In this document: positions 1 to 6,709 of the stretch, one piece after another
How the letters are laid out: every line of letters starts with the position of its first letter
Numbering within the stretch: the stretch's first letter is position 1
Source: a virus
Virus record (IMG/VR): IMGVR_UViG_3300028025_000091
Location: 1 to 64,000 of that record
Strand: one strand, 5' to 3'
DNA length: 64,000 nucleotides
Notes under the pieces: model-generated
Seen by the model: only the letters and a program-made list of their open reading frames with translations
Databases searched by the model: none
Told to the model about the DNA's origin: nothing
Position numbers and translations under genes: made by a program

Positions 1-2
1 AG

Positions 3-107
3 TGGAAGTCTATAGTTAAAAGTAAAGAAGGTAGCGATGTAGATTTTAAATACCATTTCCAAGAAATCATTCAATCTATCAATCAAATTAAACTACAAGA
101 ACAATGA
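3..107 (+). CDS. Hypothetical protein, 3' end only
   Basis: Reading frame open from the window edge to a TGA at 105-107; only about 34 C-terminal residues are visible. It ends in Gln-Glu-Gln and its stop overlaps the next ATG (ATGA). The same QEQ-stop junction recurs at the ends of the next two genes. No function can be given. Confidence 0.6.
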   Translation, partial: WKSIVKSKEGSDVDFKYHFQEIIQSINQIKLQEQ

Positions 108-352
108 ATGATTGGAAATTAAAAAAGATAACTCTTGAGTTTAAACAAGGTTACTCTTTCAACAAAACAGAGGATAGATATGAAGGTAAGATTGAATTTG
201 ATAATGATGAATTTGAATCGTTTTCAGTCAAAGTAACTGATGAAATGTCTAAGCCATACTTAAAGTTAATTGCAGGAGAAGTCGTAAAAAACGCACAGCA
301 GTTAGCGGATAAATTAGAAAAATCTTTACTAACTAAACAACAAGAACAATGA
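104..352 (+). CDS. Hypothetical protein (82 aa)
   Basis: Small, charged, soluble-looking protein with no recognised domain. The start is set by the ATGA overlap with the upstream stop, and the end overlaps the next gene in the same way. It belongs to a run of short translationally coupled early genes (3-752). The C-terminus is Lys/Gln-rich and ends QQEQ, like its neighbours. Function unknown. Confidence 0.7.
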   Translation: MNDWKLKKITLEFKQGYSFNKTEDRYEGKIEFDNDEFESFSVKVTDEMSKPYLKLIAGEVVKNAQQLADKLEKSLLTKQQEQ

Positions 353-522
353 ATAAAATAGAAAGAGCAATCTATGATGTGAAATTATTCATCCAAGCGA
401 AAGAGCAGGAAATTTTAATATGTAAGACAGAACTTAAAGTTTACCAATCTTATTTGAGAACTTTAGAATGTATCGAAATCGATACTTCAATACCACATCA
501 AACTGAAAAACAAGAACAATGA
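349..522 (+). CDS. Hypothetical protein (57 aa)
   Basis: Short ORF between two better-supported genes, coupled to both by 4-nt ATGA overlaps at 349-352 and 519-522. Predicted mostly helical and charged. It ends EKQEQ, again copying the CAAGAACAATGA junction. No known domain is recognised. Confidence 0.65.
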   Translation: MNKIERAIYDVKLFIQAKEQEILICKTELKVYQSYLRTLECIEIDTSIPHQTEKQEQ

Positions 523-752
523 CACCAAAAGAAAAAGCAAAAGAATTAGTAGATAAGTTTAACTATGAGTCAAAACACTATTTAATGTTAGATGCTAAGC
601 AATGTGCGTTGATTGCAATTGATGAGTGTATCAAATACGAAAAACAAATAGTTGAGCAAATTAAGTCATTGCAGTTACCGAACTCGTTTATTGCAATTAT
701 AAATCAGGGTTCATATTGGATGCAAGTAAAACAAGAAATAAATAACCTTTAA
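519..752 (+). CDS. Hypothetical protein (77 aa)
   Basis: Begins MTPKEKAKELVDKF, an opening common in small phage proteins, and is predicted helical, with one Cys near the middle. It is the last gene of the coupled run. Downstream, at about 751-768, lies a fourth copy of the ACAAGAACAAT junction without a following gene. Function unknown. Confidence 0.75.
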   Translation: MTPKEKAKELVDKFNYESKHYLMLDAKQCALIAIDECIKYEKQIVEQIKSLQLPNSFIAIINQGSYWMQVKQEINNL

Positions 753-791
753 ACAACAAGAACAATAAAGGAATAACTTTAGTAAGTAATC

Positions 792-812
792 TTTCGTATA
801 TTAAAGTATAAA
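792..812 (+). promoter_or_regulatory. Early promoter cassette, copy 1
   Basis: TTTCGTATATT followed by GTATAAA, ending 10 nt before the ATG at 823. It is a member of the recurrent cassette that precedes most early genes here. The promoter role is inferred from position and repetition. Confidence 0.7.
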
Positions 813-822
813 ATAAGAAAAT

Positions 823-1329
823 ATGTCAATAGTTCGTTTCATCGCAGATTTACATTTATCACATCAAAACATGGCTACTCGTCGTGGTTTCTCAACTATA
901 GAGGAACACGACGAGCACATTATTGCAAAATGGAATAGTGTGGTAAACAAACGAGACGTTACCTATATTTTAGGTGATGTGACGATGGAAAAATCATCAC
1001 CATACCCATTACTTGATCGTTTAAACGGTATCAAACACATCGTGTTAGGAAACCACGATCGCCGTCAAGATGTTAAAAAACTATTTGACTATGCTGAAAG
1101 TGTAGGTGGAATGATACAATACAAAGGTATATTTCTCACTCACTGCCCAATACACTCAGATGAACTTGAGTATGGAATCGTAAAAAATATTCACGGACAT
1201 ATTCATGATAAAGTTGTTATGAAGATGCTTGATGGATGGGAAGTACCAGATGAACGTTATTTCTGTGTTAGTTGTGAGCGAGTAGATTATATACCAAAAT
1301 CACTTAAGGACTTAGGTATTGAAAGATAA
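823..1329 (+). CDS. Metallophosphoesterase
   Basis: Calcineurin-like metallophosphoesterase of 168 aa, a normal length for the small single-domain phage members. The metal-binding blocks are all visible and in order: D9-x-H11 with H14 nearby, GDV at 51-53, GNHD at 76-79, THCP at 106-109 and GHIH at 125-128. The family hydrolyses phosphomono- or diesters with a two-metal centre; the substrate cannot be told from sequence. It has its own early promoter cassette, so it is probably expressed at once after infection. Possible roles are nucleotide or 2',3'-cyclic phosphate hydrolysis, or removal of a signalling nucleotide. Confidence 0.92.
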   Translation: MSIVRFIADLHLSHQNMATRRGFSTIEEHDEHIIAKWNSVVNKRDVTYILGDVTMEKSSPYPLLDRLNGIKHIVLGNHDRRQDVKKLFDYAESVGGMIQYKGIFLTHCPIHSDELEYGIVKNIHGHIHDKVVMKMLDGWEVPDERYFCVSCERVDYIPKSLKDLGIER

Positions 1330-1330
1330 A

Positions 1331-1351
1331 TTCGTATATTAAACGTATAAA
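1331..1351 (+). promoter_or_regulatory. Early promoter cassette, copy 2
   Basis: TTCGTATATT at 1331-1340 and GTATAAA at 1345-1351, followed by AGAGAAAGTTATGACA, the cassette's typical start-codon context. Confidence 0.7.
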
Positions 1352-1362
1352 AAGAGAAAGTT

Positions 1363-2094
1363 ATGACAGGAAAACAGTTAGATATGTTTGCAGGTGTGTT
1401 ATTAACAGCTGATCAACAAGAACAAGTAAATACCTATATTGAAAATTGCAAGAAAAGTTCAGAGTTTGCTCAAACAAAACACAACAATATTGTAGGGTTG
1501 TTACTTATGAATGGTTTTTGTAAGAATACTCATTTTGAAGAAAGTTGTAAAACAACTATTGAAACACGTACTGTAAAATTAGGTTATACCTATAATAACA
1601 CTGATTTTGAAACAGAAGTTACAGCTGAATATAGCCAATCAGAAATTTATCTATTAGGACAAAGTTTTGATTCATATAAAGGTAAAGTTAAACCAACCAA
1701 GTTCTACTTTGATGTTGAAAAAGATAAGATTCAATGTGGTTCAATCACAGAACAATATCGATATTACAAACCAAGAACATTACTTGAAAAACTTCAACGA
1801 CATAATGAAAATGCTATGTATCGTTTTGAGGAACATCAGAAGAAAACAAACCTAGAAAAAAACACAATTGAAAAATACACAAAACTATATCCAAACACTA
1901 CAATAGAAGCTAAAGATGGTTGGAGTAAATATGCTGGTTCATATCGATTAATTGAAGTTAAATTTGAATCAGGCAGTTATGTTCAGTTTAAGTTAGATAC
2001 TTACAACAACAAAGAATATATGTGTAATAAACATGATGCTTTAACTGATAAGCTTACAGCAGATGAATTGTTAGATAGATTCTCAAAACAGTAA
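1363..2094 (+). CDS. Hypothetical protein (243 aa)
   Basis: The longest protein of the first 9 kb after which the ORFs stay small. It begins MTGKQLDMFAG; the N-terminal third is helical and contains several Cys residues, and the rest is rich in Thr, Tyr and Lys and probably beta-containing. No family is recognised. It has its own promoter cassette and is followed directly by a terminator hairpin, so it is a monocistronic early unit. Confidence 0.85.
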   Translation: MTGKQLDMFAGVLLTADQQEQVNTYIENCKKSSEFAQTKHNNIVGLLLMNGFCKNTHFEESCKTTIETRTVKLGYTYNNTDFETEVTAEYSQSEIYLLGQSFDSYKGKVKPTKFYFDVEKDKIQCGSITEQYRYYKPRTLLEKLQRHNENAMYRFEEHQKKTNLEKNTIEKYTKLYPNTTIEAKDGWSKYAGSYRLIEVKFESGSYVQFKLDTYNNKEYMCNKHDALTDKLTADELLDRFSKQ

Positions 2095-2101
2095 AAAAAG
2101 G

Positions 2102-2124
2102 AAGCCCTCAATTAAGAGGGCTTT
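2102..2124 (+). terminator. Rho-independent terminator fused to next promoter
   Basis: Stem AAGCCCTC (2102-2109), loop AATTAA, stem GAGGGCTT (2116-2123). The trailing T residues are the first bases of the next TTTCGTATATT cassette, so terminator and promoter share bases. Confidence 0.8.
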
Positions 2125-2138
2125 CGTATATTTCAAGT
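2122..2138 (+). promoter_or_regulatory. Early promoter cassette, copy 3
   Basis: TTTCGTATATTTCAAGTAA overlapping the 3' end of the terminator; the downstream half is the less conserved CAAGTAA form. It leads into AAAGGTTATGACA at the 2157 start. Confidence 0.65.
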
Positions 2139-2156
2139 AAGAAAAAAATAAAGGTT

Positions 2157-2318
2157 ATGACAAAATTTGAATTTAATAATCCAACAAGATTAAAAGAATT
2201 TTTAAAGCAGTTAAATGAACTTGTAGATGAATTTCATCCAAACATATATTTGATGGATGATGTGTGTGAAGCACTAGAAAAAATTGATGAAGCAATTAAA
2301 AAAGAACTAAGCAAATGA
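2157..2318 (+). CDS. Hypothetical protein (53 aa)
   Basis: Short helical, acidic ORF beginning MTKFEFNNPTRLKEF. It is supported by the promoter cassette, the GGTTATGA start context and a 4-nt ATGA overlap with the next gene at 2315. Function unknown. Confidence 0.7.
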   Translation: MTKFEFNNPTRLKEFLKQLNELVDEFHPNIYLMDDVCEALEKIDEAIKKELSK

Positions 2319-2836
2319 AATTTAAAAAAGGAGACATATTAGAATTTAAAGGAGTACCAACATACGCTGCTAAAAAGGGAGCAAAAGCTATTTGTGTTAG
2401 TAATGGTGATTATGTCTATGTAGAATGGATTCGAAATGGAGATGACAATGATCAAGGCAACGGTGGTTATGAGGAATCATGGTTTACAAAAGTAGAGGAA
2501 GTTTATACACAAAAAGAAGATCGTATATTGGAAGAAAATAAGAAGGTTATGAAATTTGATTTAGAAAAAGGTAAACAAGGGTTAGTAGAGTATTTCGAAA
2601 CGGAATTTGAAAGAGCATCAATATATTCACTTGAGTATATTAAGAGTTGTGATGATATGGATTTGGTTGAAAGTGAAGCAAGATCGTTTCGTGCCTTTAA
2701 GGAAGAAAACAATAAAGTAATAGGTAAAATTGAACGCGCCTCATCATTATCATCAGTATTTGAAGCATTAGTAGATACTATTTTAGAGGATGACGATGAA
2801 ACTATTTTATCATTTTTTATTGAAGGGCTACAATGA
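2315..2836 (+). CDS. Hypothetical protein, possible fusion of two ORFs (173 aa)
   Basis: Residues 1-70 look like a small beta-barrel/SH3-like unit (MKFKKGDILEFKG...YVEWI). Residues 79-173 are a separate acidic helical unit. At the join (2520-2551) the DNA carries a copy of the promoter/leader cassette ending in AGAAGGTTATGAAA, with the ATG at 2549 in frame. The C-terminal half could therefore also be made alone as a 95-aa protein, or two genes became fused by loss of a stop. Neither half matches a family I can name. Confidence 0.75.
   Translation: MKFKKGDILEFKGVPTYAAKKGAKAICVSNGDYVYVEWIRNGDDNDQGNGGYEESWFTKVEEVYTQKEDRILEENKKVMKFDLEKGKQGLVEYFETEFERASIYSLEYIKSCDDMDLVESEARSFRAFKEENNKVIGKIERASSLSSVFEALVDTILEDDDETILSFFIEGLQ
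2520..2551 (+). promoter_or_regulatory. Internal promoter/leader cassette inside a reading frame
   Basis: ATCGTATATTGGAAG then an A-rich leader and GGTTATGA, lying in frame within the 2315 gene. Same spacing to ATG as in the genuine leaders; the GTATAAA half is not preserved. Confidence 0.45.
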
Positions 2837-2937
2837 GAAAGTCAGCAAAACAACAAGTAGAGGAAATAGAAATGGCACGATTCGAAATGTATATGGCCTT
2901 ATTCTTACTTGACTTAGGAATAGAATTATCAAAATAG
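2833..2937 (+). CDS. Hypothetical micropeptide (34 aa)
   Basis: ORF beginning MRKSAKQQVEEIEMARFEMY, coupled by ATGA overlap to the gene at 2315 and ending just before the next cassette. Amphipathic helix with a hydrophobic C-terminal third. Coding status rests on context only. Confidence 0.5.
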   Translation: MRKSAKQQVEEIEMARFEMYMALFLLDLGIELSK

Positions 2938-2938
2938 A

Positions 2939-2960
2939 TTTCGTATATTAATTGTATAAA
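2939..2960 (+). promoter_or_regulatory. Early promoter cassette, copy 4
   Basis: TTTCGTATATT (2939-2949), spacer AATT, GTATAAA (2954-2960); ATG follows at 2972. Confidence 0.7.
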
Positions 2961-2971
2961 AAAAGAAAAAT

Positions 2972-3349
2972 ATGTCAACAAGAAGTAGAATAGCAATAGA
3001 AAACCAAGACGGATCAGTAACATCAATTTATTGTCACTTTGATGGTTATACAGATGGAGTAGGAAAAAAGTTAGAAAAATGGTACACAACACAAGCCAAA
3101 GTAGAAGCATTGATTGAATTGGGAGACATTTCATCATTAGACATGACTCCAACATCTACAGTAGCGTATCATCGTGATCGAGATGAAGATTTTAACCAAA
3201 CAACATATGACAATGTTCCAACACTATTTGAATCAGGATTCAACATTGGAGTAGAATACATTTACTGCTACACCAAAAGTGGACAATGGTTAGTATCTGA
3301 TGATGGCCCAGTTATGGAATTGGAACGAGCAATCGAGGAGGGATTATAA
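2972..3349 (+). CDS. Conserved phage protein of unknown function (125 aa)
   Basis: Begins MSTRSRIAIENQDGSVTSIYC and continues HFDGYTDGVG. This opening, with a Cys-His/Trp-x-Gly motif, is typical of a family of unknown function that is widespread in phages and some bacteria. Length is normal for the family. It has its own promoter cassette and a 1-nt overlap (TAATG) with the following gene. No catalytic role is known to me. Confidence 0.8.
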   Translation: MSTRSRIAIENQDGSVTSIYCHFDGYTDGVGKKLEKWYTTQAKVEALIELGDISSLDMTPTSTVAYHRDRDEDFNQTTYDNVPTLFESGFNIGVEYIYCYTKSGQWLVSDDGPVMELERAIEEGL

Positions 3350-3564
3350 TGAAATTTGAAAACAAAGAACAAGTAGTAGATGCATTGGTAACGGAGTGGA
3401 ATCGTAAAAGAACAAGTTTTTACAACACTCCAACCAATCAAACCAATGAAGATTATTGGACGTTTAATCGCACATTGGCTTACTACAACAAATTGAAAAA
3501 AGAATATTTCATTACTTGTGTAGGGAATTTAGCTCACAACAGCTTAAAAGGAATATTGAGTTAA
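3349..3564 (+). CDS. Hypothetical protein (71 aa)
   Basis: Coupled to the upstream gene through a TAATG junction. Contains several Trp/Tyr residues in the middle. No recognised domain. It ends just before the next promoter cassette. Confidence 0.7.
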   Translation: MKFENKEQVVDALVTEWNRKRTSFYNTPTNQTNEDYWTFNRTLAYYNKLKKEYFITCVGNLAHNSLKGILS

Positions 3565-3571
3565 AAATATC

Positions 3572-3593
3572 TTTCGTATATTGACTGTATAAG
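3572..3593 (+). promoter_or_regulatory. Early promoter cassette, copy 5
   Basis: TTTCGTATATT, spacer GACT, GTATAAG. The leader to the ATG at 3632 is longer than usual and almost pure A-rich sequence, ending AAAGGTTATGAGC. Confidence 0.7.
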
Positions 3594-3631
3594 AAAAGAA
3601 AAACATTTAAAAAAACAAAAAAATAAAGGTT

Positions 3632-3850
3632 ATGAGCAAATTAAATCAATTTCAAAAAGGTACAATTAGAGAAGCATTAACAATGTATGGCAATGCTCTA
3701 AAACAAGAAATCGCTGATGCTGAAGCAGCAGGTAAACGACCATTCATGACACAAGGTTTTGTGGATATGCAAATCAATGAGTTACTAGACACATTAAAAG
3801 TTGTAAGCGAAACAAAAACAAAAACTCTAAACAGTGGATATGAGCGATGA
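3632..3850 (+). CDS. Hypothetical protein (72 aa)
   Basis: Small helical protein beginning MSKLNQFQKGTIREAL, preceded by an ideal GGTTATGA start context. It overlaps the following micropeptide by 11 nt in another frame. Function unknown. Confidence 0.75.
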   Translation: MSKLNQFQKGTIREALTMYGNALKQEIADAEAAGKRPFMTQGFVDMQINELLDTLKVVSETKTKTLNSGYER

Positions 3851-3917
3851 AGAAGCATTGCTCATACTTGAGCAAATGGAAGAACTAGATTTTGGAGCTA
3901 GGGACATAGGTTTTTAA
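3840..3917 (+). CDS. Hypothetical micropeptide (25 aa)
   Basis: Acidic ORF MSDEEALLILEQMEELDFGA plus six residues, overlapping the 3' end of the previous gene. It ends immediately before the next cassette. Supported only by position and composition. Confidence 0.4.
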   Translation: MSDEEALLILEQMEELDFGARDIGF

Positions 3918-3923
3918 GAGTAA

Positions 3924-3945
3924 TTTCGTATATTGATTGTATAAA
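3924..3945 (+). promoter_or_regulatory. Early promoter cassette, copy 6
   Basis: TTTCGTATATT, spacer GATT, GTATAAA, then AAGAAAGGTTATGAAA at the 3956 start. Confidence 0.7.
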
Positions 3946-3955
3946 AAGAAAGGTT

Positions 3956-4195
3956 ATGAAAAAGAAAGATATTATTGAATTACTCCAAAACAAAGAAGCA
4001 TTAGCTTATTTAGATCTACAACAATGTAACGACGTGTTTGGTACAGATCATCAATACACAAAACAAACAAGACGGACATGGGGTGTTTTAAATGAAATAT
4101 TGGATGAAATTAAAGTAAAACCAAATATGGAATTAGAAGCAGCTAAACAAGCTCAAAAAATGATTTTAAATAGATATAAAAAAGAATTTGCTTAG
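3956..4195 (+). CDS. Hypothetical protein (79 aa)
   Basis: Lys-rich helical protein beginning MKKKDIIELLQNKEAL. Start fixed by the cassette and GGTTATGA context. No domain recognised. Confidence 0.75.
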   Translation: MKKKDIIELLQNKEALAYLDLQQCNDVFGTDHQYTKQTRRTWGVLNEILDEIKVKPNMELEAAKQAQKMILNRYKKEFA

Positions 4196-4239
4196 CTTGC
4201 TTTACCCCACACCACAATACTCAAATACGTATATACAAA

Positions 4240-4410
4240 ATGAAATTAAAACAATGCGATAAAGTAACATGCATGACACACCCAGGTGTGTGGACGTTAG
4301 TGTGGTATAAAGAAGGAGACACAACGTGTGCAATACAAAACTACAAATATAGGTGTATTGTTAAAACAGCTACTTTAAAGAAAGTAGTTGAGGACAAAGA
4401 AAATAAATAG
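4240..4410 (+). CDS. Hypothetical protein (56 aa)
   Basis: ORF with four Cys residues and a compact beta-like pattern (MKLKQCDKVTCMTHPGVWTL). A degenerate TACGTATATAC lies directly upstream at about 4226-4236, much closer to the ATG than the usual cassette. Function unknown. Confidence 0.6.
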   Translation: MKLKQCDKVTCMTHPGVWTLVWYKEGDTTCAIQNYKYRCIVKTATLKKVVEDKENK

Positions 4411-4413
4411 AGA

Positions 4414-4434
4414 TTTCGTATATTTCAGTATAAA
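4414..4434 (+). promoter_or_regulatory. Early promoter cassette, copy 7
   Basis: TTTCGTATATT, spacer TCA, GTATAAA; an A-rich leader reaches the ATG at 4467. Confidence 0.7.
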
Positions 4435-4466
4435 TAAAGAAACATAAATTAAAAAAAGAAAAAGTT

Positions 4467-4655
4467 ATGATGTTATCAATCGCAATTATTTTAGGAGTAG
4501 CAATGGTATTAAATATTATTGATACAGAAGGGAATTACAATGTATTAATGGCCGCGGCGTTAGTTGTTTCATTGTTTGCTTTAAACATTGTTTTAGCAAT
4601 TGTTATTTTGAGTGTATTAGCACTATTGGGAATTGCAAAAGCACTTAGTAACTAA
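4467..4655 (+). CDS. Small membrane protein, two transmembrane segments (62 aa)
   Basis: Almost wholly hydrophobic. Two predicted membrane helices, roughly residues 3-18 and 26-58 (the second long enough for one or two spans), are separated by a short polar turn (DTEGNYN). It is expressed from its own early cassette and followed by a terminator. It could act on the host envelope early (superinfection exclusion, membrane remodelling) or be a holin-like peptide; nothing decides between these. Confidence 0.75.
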   Translation: MMLSIAIILGVAMVLNIIDTEGNYNVLMAAALVVSLFALNIVLAIVILSVLALLGIAKALSN

Positions 4656-4659
4656 AGCA

Positions 4660-4680
4660 AATAACCAATAGGTTATTTTT
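4660..4680 (+). terminator. Rho-independent terminator
   Basis: AATAACC (4660-4666), loop AATA, GGTTATT (4671-4677) running into T residues, just after the stop of the membrane protein. Confidence 0.65.
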
Positions 4681-4705
4681 AAGGAATAAAAGATATAAAG
4701 GTAAG

Positions 4706-4725
4706 TTCGTATATTTCAGTATAAA
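4706..4725 (+). promoter_or_regulatory. Early promoter cassette, copy 8
   Basis: TTCGTATATT, spacer TCA, GTATAAA; 21 nt later the ATG at 4747 in an ACAGTTATGACA context. Confidence 0.7.
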
Positions 4726-4746
4726 TAAGAAAATAAAAAGACAGTT

Positions 4747-5172
4747 ATGACAAAAGAAACATTAGTAAACCAATTAGAAGCAGCAAAAGCATTATCATCA
4801 CAAGTTGATATTGATAAAGTAATTGAATTGATCAAACAGATCGAAACACCAACAAAAATTACACAGGAATTAGTAGATGATATGTGTAGTAAAATTGAGC
4901 GTTGTTTAGATAACAATGCCGATGATTTAGTTGATAAGGACAACGTTTCATTTAGCATTGGTTATGGAAATGTAATTGAAATAGATGATGCGCAAATTGA
5001 TACTTATGAAGTAATGAAACATATCTCAGATATATTAGATGAGTTTGTAAATGATGAAGATGATGAAGAAGGAATGGAAGAAATTATTCAAGATGAAGAT
5101 GTTGAAGAAATTCCTAATGAGTCGGGACTAGTTCAATCCGCAATGCGAGAATATAGTAATTTAGGTAATTAA
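4747..5172 (+). CDS. Hypothetical acidic protein (141 aa)
   Basis: Helical N-terminus followed by a very acidic C-terminal third with runs of Asp/Glu (residues about 99-125). Strongly acidic small early phage proteins are sometimes DNA mimics, but no such family is recognised. Monocistronic: promoter cassette upstream, terminator hairpin downstream. Confidence 0.8.
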   Translation: MTKETLVNQLEAAKALSSQVDIDKVIELIKQIETPTKITQELVDDMCSKIERCLDNNADDLVDKDNVSFSIGYGNVIEIDDAQIDTYEVMKHISDILDEFVNDEDDEEGMEEIIQDEDVEEIPNESGLVQSAMREYSNLGN

Positions 5173-5184
5173 GTAAAATAAAGG

Positions 5185-5207
5185 AAGCCCTCAATCAAGA
5201 GGGCTTT
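5185..5207 (+). terminator. Rho-independent terminator fused to next promoter
   Basis: AAGCCCTC (5185-5192), loop AATCAA, GAGGGCTT (5199-5206), with the T tract doubling as the start of TTTCGTATATT. It is nearly identical to the hairpin at 2102-2124. Confidence 0.8.
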
Positions 5208-5221
5208 CGTATATTTCATCA
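5205..5221 (+). promoter_or_regulatory. Early promoter cassette, copy 9
   Basis: TTTCGTATATTTCATCAAATA, the variant lacking a clear GTATAAA, overlapping the terminator; ATG at 5239. Confidence 0.65.
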
Positions 5222-5238
5222 AATAAAAAGAAAAACAT

Positions 5239-5640
5239 ATGAATTTACAAAATTTAGATAGAAACGAATTACTAGCATTACAACAGCTAATCAATAAAGC
5301 ACTTGATCAACCAAAAGAAAAGGATGTTGATGATATGATTAAAGAAATCATAGATAATTTTAATTTTGCTAAAGTGGAAACTGTTATGGATGCTTTAGAT
5401 TGGCAGTGGAGAGGAGAAACACCAACAATTGATGATTTATATGAAGAAGCAAAACGTTTACTACGAGGTGCAGCGGAAAGTAGATTAGGTGCTTTTAAAA
5501 ATGAACATCATGGTGTAGCAATCATAAATGCTTGTGGTGGATTTGAAGCTAAGGCATTTTGTAATGAAGATAAAACTAAAATTACAGGACTAGACCTTGC
5601 ATTTGTAGTTGCAAGTTGGGATTCAAGTATAGAGGAATAA
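5239..5640 (+). CDS. Hypothetical protein (133 aa)
   Basis: Helical N-terminus (MNLQNLDRNELLALQQL) followed by a mixed domain around residues 45-133 with the pattern DWQWRGETPTIDDLYEEAKR. A motif of that shape recurs in small uncharacterised phage proteins. It is a single-gene unit with its own cassette. Function unknown. Confidence 0.8.
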   Translation: MNLQNLDRNELLALQQLINKALDQPKEKDVDDMIKEIIDNFNFAKVETVMDALDWQWRGETPTIDDLYEEAKRLLRGAAESRLGAFKNEHHGVAIINACGGFEAKAFCNEDKTKITGLDLAFVVASWDSSIEE

Positions 5641-5655
5641 GCTTATTAAAATTGT

Positions 5656-5677
5656 TTTCGTATATTGATTGTATAAA
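5656..5677 (+). promoter_or_regulatory. Early promoter cassette, copy 10
   Basis: TTTCGTATATT, spacer GATT, GTATAAA, leader ending GAAAGTTATGAGT at 5698. Confidence 0.7.
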
Positions 5678-5697
5678 AAGAGATAAAAAAGAAAGTT

Positions 5698-6009
5698 ATG
5701 AGTAAATACAGAGAATTAAGAATAAACCAACCAAAACTAACCATCAAAGAAGGGGCACGTGAAGTGATTTTCAAACTAGTATCGTGCATGTGTGATAATG
5801 TTAGTTATATTAAATTTTATCAAAATGATAAAGAGTATTTTCGAATGCAATCAACTACAAGTCATGGAATGGGAAATGCATTATCTAATTATCAAATGAA
5901 ACACACTAAAGAAGAAATTGAGTGGGAAGCAGATGAAAATATGTGGGGTGGAGTTATAGCAATGGTTAATTCAGGTACATCAGTTATTGAATCAGTAAAA
6001 AGTAGATAA
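5698..6009 (+). CDS. Hypothetical protein (103 aa)
   Basis: Soluble protein beginning MSKYRELRINQPKL with no recognised domain. The start is fixed by the cassette. A second short gene follows one base after its stop. Confidence 0.75.
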   Translation: MSKYRELRINQPKLTIKEGAREVIFKLVSCMCDNVSYIKFYQNDKEYFRMQSTTSHGMGNALSNYQMKHTKEEIEWEADENMWGGVIAMVNSGTSVIESVKSR

Positions 6010-6010
6010 T

Positions 6011-6157
6011 ATGAATAGAGATATAAATTTTACAGATGAGTTTGGTAATGAATTCTTTGTTAAAGTAAGAGAAGATAAAGTAAAAGTATTTAAGAATAAA
6101 ATCGAAATAACAGATGTAAGATTTTATGTAGATGAATTAGGGGAAGAAGATTATTAA
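6011..6157 (+). CDS. Hypothetical protein (48 aa)
   Basis: Starts one base after the previous stop (TAATATG) and ends just before the next cassette. Short beta-strand pattern (FFVKVREDKVKVFKNKIEI). Function unknown. Confidence 0.6.
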   Translation: MNRDINFTDEFGNEFFVKVREDKVKVFKNKIEITDVRFYVDELGEEDY

Positions 6158-6163
6158 AGTAGA

Positions 6164-6184
6164 TTTCGTATATTTCATCAAATA
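6164..6184 (+). promoter_or_regulatory. Early promoter cassette, copy 11
   Basis: TTTCGTATATTTCATCAAATA variant, as at 5205, leading to the ATG at 6198. Confidence 0.65.
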
Positions 6185-6197
6185 AAAAGGATAAGAT

Positions 6198-6413
6198 ATG
6201 TTAAAAGAAGCAATTGAATTATTAAGTAAATTTGGATTAGTAGATGGCAATTCATTACCAGACTCAACACCAGGTCATATGTACCAATTCCGATCAAGTT
6301 CACCTAACTTAATTGTACCTGCTCCGGGGATGAAAACAACTATATCAGGGTTTTTAAAGGATAATGGTTTCACAGTTAAACCAATGGGTACAATGTTAAA
6401 AATTAGTAAATAA
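6198..6413 (+). CDS. Hypothetical protein (71 aa)
   Basis: Small protein beginning MLKEAIELLSKFGLVDGNSL with a central Ser/Pro-rich stretch. The next ATG lies 8 nt downstream, so the two genes are probably co-transcribed. Not assigned. Confidence 0.7.
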   Translation: MLKEAIELLSKFGLVDGNSLPDSTPGHMYQFRSSSPNLIVPAPGMKTTISGFLKDNGFTVKPMGTMLKISK

Positions 6414-6421
6414 AAAGTACA

Positions 6422-6649
6422 ATGACAAACTCAATAGTAAACGGAAACATATATGACATTGGTCAAACAGTAAACGGAGTATCAAAGTTTCTATGGTTTA
6501 ATGGGAAATGGTATTATTGTAATGAGGAAAGATTTTCATACTTAGATGAATATGAATATGACCAAGATGATTTAACAAAACTTGTTAATGATAACGACTT
6601 TAATGAAGTAACATTAGTAGGAAATATTTTAGAACCCTCTAGACAATAA
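6422..6649 (+). CDS. Hypothetical protein (75 aa)
   Basis: Second gene of the 6164 unit. Aromatic-rich (Trp/Tyr/Phe), acidic. No recognised domain. Confidence 0.7.
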   Translation: MTNSIVNGNIYDIGQTVNGVSKFLWFNGKWYYCNEERFSYLDEYEYDQDDLTKLVNDNDFNEVTLVGNILEPSRQ

Positions 6650-6676
6650 ATTAAGGACAAAAGTTATCAAATAAAC

Positions 6677-6698
6677 TTTCGTATATTTCGGGTATAAA
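6677..6698 (+). promoter_or_regulatory. Early promoter cassette, copy 12
   Basis: TTTCGTATATT, spacer TCGG, GTATAAA; ATG at 6710. Confidence 0.7.
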
Positions 6699-6709
6699 AA
6701 GAGATAAAT

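Noticed and set aside
2817-3155. 112-aa hydrophobic minus-strand ORF
   Set aside because: Lies over two supported plus-strand genes and a promoter cassette; its hydrophobicity comes from antisense of Lys/Asn/Glu-rich codons.
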